Positions 37,401 through 48,717 of a stretch of DNA of 64,000 nt are shown here, piece after piece. The stretch is taken from assembly GCA_963920575.1 (NCBI GenBank), contig OY986973.1, positions 930,001 through 994,000 of the forward strand, written 5' to 3'. Numbering within the stretch: the stretch's first letter is position 1; each line of letters begins with the position of its first letter. Both the position numbers and the translations under genes were made by a program. The notes beneath the pieces were generated by a model. The model worked only from the letters and a program-made list of their open reading frames with translations, did no database searches and was not told where the DNA came from. This DNA is from Narthecium ossifragum. Its lineage: Eukaryota > Streptophyta > Magnoliopsida > Dioscoreales > Nartheciaceae.

Positions 37401-40400
37401 GGTTTAAATTATTCCAAGGAGGTTAGGTTACATAAGGCGTGATGGCTTAGGTTTGTGGGAGAAGCCACTTAAATTTTTGCTCATAAATTGGATTGCCCTT
37501 TAGCTATCATCAAACTTCCACGGGTGCGCAAATTAGGATGAATTTTGGGGTTCAAAACCCAAAATTACTGTTTTGGATTCCTGTATCTTTTCCTTTTCCT
37601 GTTGATATCTTTAATCAACTCGTGTTACTTTTACCTGACCTTACTGGTTTAATCATGATCGCCTTCTAATTGTCATTTATAAGATCCTTTTGCTTATGGG
37701 GTTTATCAATCTCTATTCTTATGCAACACCTGACAAAGGTTTCGAGTTTGCGAGGGAATTAAAACTCTTCGAAGATAGTGAGCCAGAAACTCTTTTTTAA
37801 CACGAGGTTCTGGGTGAAAGGTTTTTTATCAAGTTAGTGAAGGGTTTTTTATCACGTTACTCATTCTAGTTAATGCGTGTCATATAAAATTCACAATGAG
37901 AAAAATTAAAGACTAAGTAAAGATCCTAAAGGATAACTGGCCAGGTGCAACCCCTGAAGAAATGATTCGGTATGAGGGCTTTGGATGAATATAACCTCAC
38001 CATCAGGGTTATAATTTTTTGGTGCATATGCTTCTGGTTATGAACAATGACATCTTTGCCACTGATACCATATATTCTATCGTGTTTGTTTCGACTGTTA
38101 AAAGTACAAATGCTGCCAGTTCCTTCTTCAGAATTCTGTTTTGGCATGCATACCTTTCTTTAATGAGTGTTGCATCATTTTTTGGTTTACAATATTAGTA
38201 CATTAATTAGTTGTTGATTATGCTATTTTTTGCATAATAGAATGCCCGGTCTTTACACTCATCTTTTCTGCATACTCGCATAAGCTTCCCTCTAAAACTT
38301 GCTTTCCTTCATATCAGTTGGTTATGTGGATGTGCAACTGGGCGCGAACATACATGGGCGAGTATCGAAGGGCACAGTTGTGGTCGCTTCAAAGACGATC
38401 AAGAAAAGAGGCTGGAATGTGCCAGGCGGAAGCTCTATAGATATACGCACTATCACAACAGATACAAAGCCCACACTGATTCTCTTAAGCAAGAAAGCAA
38501 ACTTAGACAAACCATTCAGGAAAAGATATCTGTTGCAGAAAGCAAGCGAACAAATATTAAAGATTACAGTTGGGTTCTGAATGGACTTTATAGACTCTCT
38601 AGATCAAGGCGTGTTCTTTCATACTCATATCCATTTGCCTTTTACATGTTTGGGGATGAGCTCTTCAAGGATGAGATGACACAAGAGGAAAGAGAGTTAA
38701 AACAAAATCTGTTTGAAGATCAACAACAGCAATTAGAATCCAACATAGAGAAGCTTTCCATGTATCTGGGGAAGGATTTTCCATCGTTCTCTGAAAAAGA
38801 AATCGTTGAAATGATGAAGCATGTCATCAACCTGTCCAGCGTTGTTGATACACTTTGCAAGGAAATGTAAGCTTGTCCGCAAGAAGTTCTCTTCAAAGTT
38901 GTATCTTTCTTTTTTGATTCTGAAATGATCCCCTTGCAGGTATAAATGTATCGAGAATGATTTATTATATCCTCTGAAGACGGCAATCCATAATATTGCT
39001 CCATACAAGTCAAAGGGGCTCGAGAGAGCATCTGAATTCACGGTCTGCTTGGATTCTGATCAGAGCCCGAGGAGCGTAAAAAGTAATGACAATGACTCAA
39101 ATGCAAAGGAAACTGGTACAACTTCTGCTCAGGATTTCTTCTCTTATGTCAATGGCATTAACTAATAATATACCCCCTATGTAAGGGAAAGTTGTCACTA
39201 TATGTCTTTCAGCTGAATATGGATTCTATACAGTATAAAGAGGTATAGATCTTGATGCTAATGTCGCACCAATAGGCTGAATGTTTGTGTTCATTGCATT
39301 TGGTGATGGAGTATTTGTAGGGATATGTCATCTCGATATCTGGTTGCAAATCCAAACCGGGGTTCCAAAAATTTTGCAACACTGTCTCTGCTCTGTTTAT
39401 GCATTTTTTTTACATGCAACTCTGTTTTTCGCATAAGGAGATTAGAATTTTGATGGTTTGATCAGCCACATGTAGCATATTTTCCCCTGGATATGATTGT
39501 GAACTATTCAAGACTTATCTAATCTTAGTCTGTATGTATGATGCTATGGTTTGGGGCTTATCTAATCTTAGTCTGTCACAGATGGTAACATCTGTGATGT
39601 ATATGTGTGACAGTGAATAGTGTGACATGATCACATGAGTATGCATGTCTGATGTGTATTCGCTCAATTTATAATTTGTACAGTTCAAAAAGAAACTCAT
39701 TCTTGTGAATATCTGTACCAGTCAACTTTCGCATCTGCTGTCTTAACTGACTAAATGTTCTCTTTTCTGAATATAATTTCCATTCCGATTGCTTATGTTT
39801 CTTTCTAATCGACCTGTTAATATGCTTATGCTTCCTGATTCCTCGAGATAATTGGAATCGAAATTTGATGAAATTAAGACAATGTATATTGTGGTCTTGC
39901 AATATAGGATCAACCAAACCTGTAGACATTACAGTGAATAGCATGACAATGAGTACACATGTAATGTATTCGCTCTCTTTAAAGTCTCTACAGTTGCAAT
40001 TTTTTTTTTTGGTGGTAATATCTCAGTCTTTTTTTATTTATTTCTGCTGTTCTAATTGACTACCTGTTTTCTTTTCCTATGATTTCCGTTCTGATTGGTT
40101 ATGTATCTATCTAATCGACCTGTTTTATTTATCTATGCTTTCTGTTTCCGCAAGATTATTTGGAAGCGAAATTTGACGAAAATAAGACAATGTCCCTGAA
40201 AGGCCACTGACCAAAATGTATATTGTGGTCATGCAAATTATAGGATCAGCCGAACCCTGTAGGCATTCTGGCAGTCTGTTGCTTGGGCCCTCAAAGTCAT
40301 TTGAAATTGGGTGCTCTTCATCACGAAAACGTGCCAGGCAAGATGCTAAAGGAGATACTGCTCACTTCGATCTCAACATCCCACCCGAGGTGATTGAGAA

Positions 40401-40407
40401 GAGCTGA
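34475..40407 (+). CDS. Ariadne-type RBR E3 ubiquitin ligase (ARI7/8-like)
   Basis: Seven exons, 34475-34639, 35354-35386, 35524-35803, 36011-36491, 38318-38866, 38940-39115 and 40244-40407, join in frame to 615 residues. An acidic N-terminus (EEEEAEDCYYF) precedes a UBA-like helical part. RING1 starts at Cys135 (LCNVCFED), the IBR follows (CPSIPHCGNAIRV, CACGLQFCFNC), and RING2 has CPKCHKSVEKNGGCNLVTC, whose GGC Cys (about residue 308) is the predicted thioester residue. A coiled Ariadne domain follows (FEDQQQQLESNIEKL). The last exon gives a basic patch (SSRKRARQD) and FDLNIPPE. RBR ligases take ubiquitin from an E2 onto RING2 and then to substrate. If the last intron is retained, translation stops at 39163-39165. 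Confidence 0.9.
39607..40270 (+). repeat. Diverged tandem duplication spanning the last ariadne acceptor
   Basis: Two units of about 320-340 bp: 39607-39928 and 39929-40270. Shared words in the same order include acagtgaatag, attcgctc, tacagtt, ctaatcgacctgtt, aagacaatg, tgtatattgtggtc and ataggatca. The second unit contains the used acceptor and first bases of exon 7; the first holds a relic of the same site at 39905-39907. Confidence 0.75.
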
Positions 40408-41761
40408 AGTTAGTGCATGATCTCCAAGTTTTACTAGAGTGTACAGCTTTAACACAAGCATACAGAGAAGCAAAGCCTTGCTGGAACTAGATAACATTTT
40501 CTCTCTTTTGATAGTTTTATATTTTTCTTTCTGGAGTATGATGGGGGAAAACACCCAGAATATGGGCGTTTATGTTCATAAATTCTTCCTCTTTGTGTAC
40601 ATGGTTAATCTAATCCTTATGCTTATATTTGTAAATCCCATTTGATTGCGTGAATAAATTTTTTAGAGCTTTCGGAGGATAACATAATGAAGCATGGTTC
40701 GGTTGTATCTTTCTAACTAATTGTCTTCCTTTTTGTGGTGAAGTTGAGTATTGCTCACTGATGGTGGGTGGTATATGTGGGTCCAGTTTGGGTATATCGT
40801 TTCTCCGTGTTATCATCATATCAACGGTTGAGATTTAGACAGAAATAATTAGCATCAGAATCTCAGTCAGTATTTTATTATTCATGTGAATTGTTGGATG
40901 AGATCTAAATAGATATCATTTATTGGCATTATGGTAGCATGAAGGAGACGGTAGTATCCAAACTGAACTCGGTATATGCATCTCTTCAAGAGAAAATCCA
41001 TGACATGCACTGCAAGTGACGGAATTGCAAATACAGAAAGTGAGAGCAGAGATGCAACTGTAATTTGGCTTTTGGGGCCCAAAAGCTGGTGTCATTATTA
41101 ACACAAATGATGCCCCTTTTTACATCAAGATGAGAATTTGTAATACTAGTATGAATAGAAAATTTATATTCATACTAGTGGAGTGTTGTGTTATATTGAC
41201 ACTCGTTTGGAAGTGTTCTGTTGGTATGATAGAGGATAAAATGCTTTGGTGAGGAGCAGAAAATGATAGCTATGAGAAGGGAAAGAGAATGGAAAATTAT
41301 TAAAATTTTTATGCATATAAGGAAGAAAAGAAAAAAATAGGATGTTTTTTTGAGGATAATTATAGTCAAATCCCAAAGTATAAACCTTATTCTTATTCGA
41401 TCCCCTATTCCTATATCTTATCTCTCTAAACAGAAATTGTATTTAGTTGCAATACTAGAATAAGATGAGTATATTTGGATCCAAACAATAGTGATTACAT
41501 TATAGTAGTGATTTTTATCATTGAAATGCTAATCACCGTTTCCAGGTGCTCCTTAATCCTTCTCCATTGCTTAATGTAAGCGTTACAGGCTACATGATAG
41601 CCTTTGAGATGAAGTATACCAGTCGAAATCATGGGTTAGATCCCTAATCCAATGGAACCCAAATCGCACAATTGACCGCGTCATCGAACCCGACTTTTTT
41701 TTTTTTTTAGGCAGCGTATTTATAAGATCCCGATCCCCAACGTTTCGCCACGGCGTTCGCG
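40408..41761. other. Spacer between the RBR ligase and DUF616 genes
   Basis: The ligase 3' UTR, then AT-rich sequence. 41110-41180 contains a short inverted repeat (tactagtatgaat with attcatactagt). A TATA-like tatttataa lies at 41718-41726, upstream of the DUF616 start at 41762. No other gene seen. Confidence 0.45.
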
Positions 41762-44490
41762 ATGCTGGAGACCATCTCCATCTCCGTGTCGGACGACGAC
41801 CACGACGAGCTCCCCGGACGGATGCGGGTCCGGGTCCGCAGGAACAGGACCCGCAAGCCGGGTTACCGCCGGGGCGGCGGCGGAGAGCTCCTCCGTCGAG
41901 CCGCGAGGCGTGCGGTGCGGTGGTGGCCGGCGCTGCTGCTGCTCCCTGCGCTGGCGCTGCTCCTACTCGAGTACTCCCGGCTCACCGCCGCCAAGCCCCG
42001 CCACGAGCTGATATCGGATCCGGTTCCTGTGGTGGCGGTGTCCACGGGGAACCTGAACAGGCTCGACCCTGAAACCAGGGGCTTCCGCGGCGGCGTTCGA
42101 GAACGTAAGCTATTCATCTATCTATCTATCTCTCTCTCTCTCTAACATTGAATGCCATTGCACTATAAACTCCCGGAGCTAATTAGAGAGCAATCTCTTA
42201 GTTCCTTTTTGGAGGGAATTAAGCTTTGGATTTAGGATTCATGCGGTGGATTTCGCTTTTGTTTTGGGGCATATGTCTGTTTTCCAAGCGAGGTCTTTTG
42301 CACCAGAGTTAAATTTGTATCCACTCGATTTAGAAGGCTGTGCCTTTGTAAGCCATACAGATGTTGCGAAATTATTCCATCCCATAGTAGTCCAAATCTT
42401 ATCATGCAGATGGATGACCTAAAGCTGTGCATTGTGATCTGGAAGCATAGAACAGAAAAGTTATCACTTTGGCCTAACTATAATTTCTTTTTAGTTGCTG
42501 TTTATTTTGATAAATTGTCTGGCATATGAATTACAATCCTTAAAGCTTGTTTTCTCATAAGTAACATTAGTGAACATGCCGTCTATATCTGTTTCTCACA
42601 TCTGGAAAGTTTGCTGAAATTTAGATTTATTTTCCTTTGCAATTTTGTTCTAATACAGTTGCATGTTGTAGAATTGACCAGTTTGCTTGAAGATTCTTGA
42701 TCCTGAAGATATACAAAGTCTGGAGTTTCCTGATGCTGTGGAACCCAATTTTCCTGTCAAGAGTGTAGTGTATATATCAGAATTCAGTTTAGATCACATT
42801 GGAGACGAGACCATGCTGTCACCGCCATATAGAGAAGATACAAGATTTAATTTGTTCACCGGAGATCAGACACTTCATGAGAGAGAAAAAAGTTTTAAGG
42901 TGCTTTAATTTTGGGCTTAACTTCTTTATTGGCAGTCAACTGCTCATTTTAGCGGGATTTTTTTAGTCTACTTGTTTAGTTCTTTTGATTCAAACTAGCA
43001 GTTTTTTGTGTGCATATATTTTATTTGTCAGGTGAATGAAACTGCTGTAGTGCACTGCGGTTTCTACAGTGAAAGAGGAGGGTTTAAATTGTCTGAGGAT
43101 GACAAAAATTACATGCAAAGTTGCAGAGCTGTGGTGTCTACATGTGCATTTGGTGGTGGTGATGATCTCTACCAGCCGATTGGGATGACTACAGCCTCAT
43201 TAAAGAAGGTAATTGTAGAAGAAATTTGAACACAAATGTGCTTCAAATGGTTTCAATGGCTTCAGACTAATAAGCTTGTTCTGATGCAGGTCTGCTATGT
43301 TGCCTTTTGGGATGAAATCACCCTTTCAGCTCAAGAGGCACAAGGAAATATCATTGGGGATGACCATATGATTGGCAGATGGCGGATAGTTATTGTGAGG
43401 AATCTTCCTTTCTCAGATCAACGCTTGAATGGGAAAATCCCGAAGGTAAAAGAATCCTCCATTTAGCTGCAGAAATGTTTTCAAACTTTGATCATAGTTT
43501 TTCGTGTTCTCTAGATGTCATCATTAGTACTTGGTAGTGCTGCACCATTTTTTTATGGCGAGAGATATATTGGCTGGAAAAGAAAACTTCATGTCCTACA
43601 TGGCATATCTGTCCATAAGGAAGATGGAACTTTTCCTGTGGAGCCTGATTTCTTGTGTGGCTTCCCACAATGCTTTTGCTTGATATCGTTTTCTTCTGCC
43701 TTAGATGCTGGGTCACAGGCTTTTTCCTCAAGCAAGGTATTCGATTTGGGTTGACTCAAAATCTCAATTTCGAAGGGACCCATTAGGCGTGTTCGAAGCC
43801 CTTCTTTGGCGTACAAAATCCATCCTTGCAATTTCCGAACATGGAGCTCGCAGCAGCCTGTATGATGAGGCGAAAGCTGTGATCAAGAAACACAAAGCAA
43901 CTCCAGAAGAGGTTGAAGTGCAGCTGAATCAGTACCGGAAAGATGGGATTCCAGATGATAAGAGGTTCAAAGGAAAGAAAGGTATGCTTTCTGTGACTAT
44001 TTACCAGAAGAATCGTATCCTGGATTTTCCAAATATAGAGTACATGCTATCTACGTCTGAAATTCAGAGAAAGTGTGTTAACTACGTTGAGGTAATCTTG
44101 TTGATTCATTGTTGTCACATGTAGTGGTGAACTGGAGTTATTTGATATATGCCTAGAGTACATGCAACTGGCGATTGGCTTAAATGGATCATTCTTTTGA
44201 CCTGACTGATCATTTAGCTTGTAAAAAACTGATGCACTAATTTCTCTGCAGCTCTTGCTGAGGCCTCTATCATTGTGAGGGAGCACAATCCGGCAACAAA
44301 CCTCTTCATGTGTCTTTGGTTCAACGAAGTGGTCCGATTCACATCACGAGATCAACTCAGCTTTCCTTATGTACTTAGGCGGCTAAATCTTCCGAGTATC
44401 AATATGTTTCCAGTATGTACACGTAAGGATCTTGTAAATAGTATGGGCCACACACGCAAGGTGAAACCTCTTGTGAGATCAGATACTTGA
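41762..44490 (+). CDS. DUF616 glycosyltransferase-like membrane protein (TOD1/MUCI70 type)
   Basis: Six exons, 41762-42104, 42682-42899, 43032-43208, 43290-43445, 43705-43981 and 44252-44490, join in frame to 469 residues. A basic cytosolic N-terminus (about 20-50) precedes one hydrophobic segment at about 52-70 (PALLLLPALALLLLEY), a type II anchor typical of Golgi enzymes. The luminal DUF616 domain starts near VVHCGFYSERGGF and carries STCAFGGGDDLYQP, CYVAFWDE, NGKIPKMLGHRLFP, YSIWVDSKSQFRRDPLG and CLWFNEVVRFTSRDQLSFPY. Family members include Arabidopsis TOD1, reported as an alkaline ceramidase, and MUCI70, a probable hexosyltransferase of mucilage pectin. Length and short N-terminus fit TOD1 better. 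The exon 2 acceptor is the CAG at 42679-42681; an earlier AG at 42670-42671 would shift the frame. Confidence 0.88.
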
Positions 44491-47400
44491 GAACTGATGC
44501 CTGATTTGTTTAGGCAATTGCTAATTTTCTTGCAGTAGGCTACATTAGTTAGGATATATTGGACTGATAAGATGATGGTGTAGTTACTCACATGCTGTTG
44601 ATCCAGGTGCTGGCTATGGTGTGCCAGAACTGGAGGTTTTTTATAACAAAAGTTTGCAGATATCTTTTAAAATCTACTACTAGAGCACATGTGGTATTCT
44701 TTAAATAGCTTAATGACCAACATGCACAAAAGCTTGGTAATGCAGTGTCTTTTTTTGCGTGGAAGTTGTTGTCTAGTTTCTGTTTCTTTTGTGTGTCGAG
44801 GATCAATGCTTTTCACTTGAACCCTTTTCCAGACAAGGTGCCACTCACTTTTTTTTCTTTTTTTTTTTGGTGCTGTTGATCGAGGGTGATGTAAGGAAAT
44901 CTGGATATTTGTTGTGTATTTTTCTGACTTATTTTACTTTTAAAAAAACCCCTTGTGTCTTATGCTAAAACCAAAATAATTTTGCTGAACGTTACCAGAG
45001 GCGAGGATGGATAGGATTCAATATGGAGCTAGATTCGAGATAAGTTTTCAGGAAAAGAAGACAACAACCATAGTTTTATATCTTTCGTTGGTTTCAACTT
45101 TATATGTTTATACATACAGAAACAAGAGGATATGTGAGGATATATGTTTAAGTCATCATTATTTATGAAGCAGAGAAAATGTTAGTCCTTGATTTTGGAG
45201 ATATTTACGGAGCCAGAATTTGAACTCTGAAATCATGCTTTGCTCTGATAACAGTGTTATCTTTAACAAATCACAGTTTGAATGTCATGGTTTTCACTAG
45301 AAGACACTTGTAAATATGCCAACAATAGCTCTTGGGGCCTTTCATTTATGAAGCACTTCCAAAATCTGAAAGTACACATTTCTTTTGCTCATTTGACACC
45401 TCATTTGATTTTTATATTGCTTTGATATCATGTTCACTTAAAAAGCCGAATATAAAGGACCTAGTAATGAAGGAGATTGTTAAATTTTTAGATGCGGTAT
45501 CATTTATCCCCTATCTCTATGATTCAAAGTGGGGTGAGTCCCACTCGATTTGACTAGTGCCCAAAAAGTCAGGCATTACCATTGTTGAGAATGAAAAAGG
45601 TAAGCAAGTCTCCACTCATCAATCTACATATACGGGTTGGTGAGCGTGTATTTATAATAGAAACATCAATGCTCTCGTTAGTAAAAATCACTTCTCATTA
45701 TTTTTTATTGAGCAAATCTTAGAGATACTTGCGGGATAAAGTGGCCATAGATCCAAATGGTCAAGAGAAAATCACTTTCACGTGACCCCATTGCATTTTT
45801 GTCTATTGATAAATGCCTTTTGGTCTTTGCAATGCATCCGCAAACCTCTCAAATTTATTTATATGGACCTAGTCAATAAATTTCGGTCTCAAAAAAAAAA
45901 AAAAAAATATAGAACCCTGCTCCGGGTCTAATCTCAAAAATGTTGGAATCATGCCCGGGTCAGGATTTTTCCGTAGGGCGAATCGGTCCCAGACCAATCG
46001 TAATTTCACGACATATCTAATCTCAAAAATATAGAACCCCTGTGTTTATTGCGGTTTTCCATTGCCATATCTAATGAATTGATACCAACTCATCATATGC
46101 AAGGCTATCTCGGCTATAAAAAAATAAATAAAAGGGAAATAGCTGAAGAGCATATGATGATTCTTTTGTGTTGATCTCGTTTGGAAAGTTCTCTTGTCGT
46201 TTGTTGTGCAATATCCGATGTTCTCGTGCATTTATTAATATCTCAATTCAGCCTTTATAAAAAGGAGGCACTTTTCTCTATATATGTTTTGGCTTCGCAT
46301 CCAACCCCCTTTCCTTTCCTTTTTCGACTTCCTAATTCTTTATTTCCTCGAAATCAAATCAAACTCACATCAAAGAGTGCAATCTTTATTTTCACGTGTA
46401 AAGATTTCCGATATTTTCTTTTGATATTTCTGAAGCTGGCATTGGTATTATAGGCTTGTAGCATTTTTTTTTTTTTGTTTGAAGACTTTCTAAGTTCTTT
46501 TATTATTGAGTTCTTCTAGGAGTTTGATGCTTCCAATTCCCAAGGTATTGTTTGAAAGTTGGGTTTTCTTTCTTTCTTTTTCTTTTTCTTTGTTCTTACA
46601 ACTAGTAATGCATAATCTGACTTCGATGAGGGGTTTTTTTTTTTAATATCAGGGCTCACTTTCTCATAATGTCTTCTTCTGCAATGCAAGATCATTGACA
46701 TGTCTGTTGCTATCTTCCATGAAACAAGTGTCGATCCTTTGAAGATTTTTATAATGACAAAAAAAAGGAAAGAATCAAAGCTCGTTGACCTTTGTAGCAA
46801 AGAAGGAGAAATAAAACAGGCCAAAGCCCACCCAAAGAAGAAGTTTAATGCTTAACAATTGCCATACAACATGAAAGAATAAATAAGATCTCAATACCAG
46901 AATCTTAGCCTAGAAAAGAGAGGCACATCCATCTGTGGCTCAAATCCTTTTCAATGTTTTCTTATGAAAATGGCGGATTATCCATGGTTATGTGATTCTA
47001 ACTTTTAAGATATATATTGACGAAAAAATAAGAAAGAGTCAAAGATTCCTGACATTGGTTGACCTTTGTAGCTAAGAAGTAGAAAGAACACATGCCAAGG
47101 CCCACCCAAAGAAGTAGTTTTAATGCTTAACAATGGTTATAGAACATGGAAGCTCTTATGGTCTCATTAGCAGAATCTTTGCCTGGAAAATAGAGGCACA
47201 TCCATCTGTGGTTCAAATCCTTTTCAGTGTATTCTAATGAGAGTGGCAGATTATATATGTTCATGTGTTTCTAACTTGCAGTGTTGGGGAAAGAGATGAG
47301 CTCAAATCAAGACCCATGAGAAGTTTTGAAAAGCATAGGTATATGAACCAGGTTGGATACTGTGTTATAAAGAAATTTTTATGACAAGAAAAAGATCCAA

Positions 47401-48717
47401 TCTTTATCCAATAAACTTTCACTTGCTGTGCTATCACCTTGCAATACACACATTTCTCAACATACTTTCTAAAAATCTCACAAAGCCAACCATTTTCTTA
47501 TCAATGAAAACAAAAGGTGGAAAAGTTATACACTTGAACAGGAATCCAATGTGCAAAGTAGAAAGAAATCCATGTTTCCAGCTAGCTATATGCTCTGTTC
47601 TTTAAGAGCTACAAAAAACTAAAGTGTTTGTCAGACTAGGAGTAGGACATAGAAAAAAGCAGGAGGCTTTCCAAAGGGGAAAGAAGCTTGTGGGTGGAGC
47701 TGACCTCTTTGGCTTATCCTATATATATCTTGGTATGCATTGGTACTGCAGAAGGCCAAATGCTGTCCAAATCACTTTAAAAAATTTATTCTAAGACAAA
47801 CATGAGTCCCTTGGAAATAAAGGACAATCCAAGACATCCATCCTGGAGATCCTTTTGAGATAGCATTAATAAAACCCAAAACAAGAGGAAGAACACAATA
47901 GCCAGCTTCTTTGAAAAGTACCCCATGCCTTCCTTTAATCCCTCTCACTTTCATCGCTTTTGAGGGTTTGTTTGCCTTTCCTTTTCCAACCTTTAAAAAG
48001 CCCTAAAACATTCCCTGGACAAAACCCTTTTTGTCTTTGATGATGGATCACTTGCCTTGGTCACTATCTGCAACAGATATAATAATATGTGCCAAGAATT
48101 AGTGGGGTCCTAAATGCATCCAATTACTACACAATTAGGGTTTTATGATTCTATAATTTCCATTGTTACCATGTATAAAGGTAGGTAAATCATGAGCTAT
48201 ATGACTTTGGAAAAGTACACATAAATAGCCTCTTTTAGCTTTTTACTTGCATCAGTGTACAAAAAAGTTGGCTGGATTGCACCCTCCCTTTTGTTTTCCT
48301 ATCCACATACAGGGAAAAAAGAAAGCTATAACTATAGGTTAGTCAAATATACTTTACTGGCGACTAGCTATTTATATGTCAAAGGGTCCATATACACAGC
48401 CATGATAGATAGCAGCTGCTCAACTTTCCCCTGGCATAGTGTTATTTCTACATTGGTTGAGGACTTCTAGTGGGAATTAAGCTCTGAAGTGGAAAAAATC
48501 TGAAGAGAATTTGGGTTTTTAGATCTTTGATCAGTATGTTCTCCTCTTTTCCTGTCTCATTTCCTTTTGTACTATTTGTAGCTTTCCAATGTTCTTGGTT
48601 TTCTACTGCTAAAACTAAGGAGAAGCCTGCTAATGTTTCCAACTTTACTTACAGCTTATTTGAAGAGTGGGCTCTCAGGAGAAGGCACCCAAGGAGGGTG
48701 CACAAACAAGGCTATAT
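44491..48717. other. Long spacer and upstream region of the DUF547 gene
   Basis: No gene recognised in 4.2 kb. It holds a poly-A run at about 45891-45907, a repeated phrase tctaatctcaaaaat near 45928 and 46017, and a tandem duplication at 46757-47265. 48240-48717 probably contains the DUF547 promoter and 5' UTR. Confidence 0.45.
46757..47265 (+). repeat. Diverged tandem duplication (about 270-bp period)
   Basis: 46757-46995 and 47027-47265 share in order gttgacctttgtagc, cccacccaaagaag, taatgcttaacaat and ggcacatccatctgtgg, with many substitutions. No coding sense is apparent. Confidence 0.75.

Noticed and set aside
38299..38580. 93-codon open frame reading SVGYVDVQLGANIHG
   Set aside because: It is an alternative frame over ariadne exon 5; the real frame reads LCGCATGREHTW and joins in phase with exons 4 and 6.
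39116..39165. Stop at 39163-39165 as the only end of the ariadne gene
   Set aside because: The ACTG|GTACAA donor joins in phase to 40244, giving the basic patch and FDLN-type end seen in related proteins; the shorter end is kept only as a possible retained-intron form.
42670..42681. AG at 42670-42671 as acceptor of DUF616 exon 2
   Set aside because: It gives a stop (frame reaches TGA within nine codons); the CAG at 42679-42681 restores the frame into LCLKILDPED.
43515..43754. 79-codon open frame in the DUF616 gene
   Set aside because: It lies mostly in the intron between exons 4 and 5, and including it would break the conserved junction GKIPK-MLGHR.
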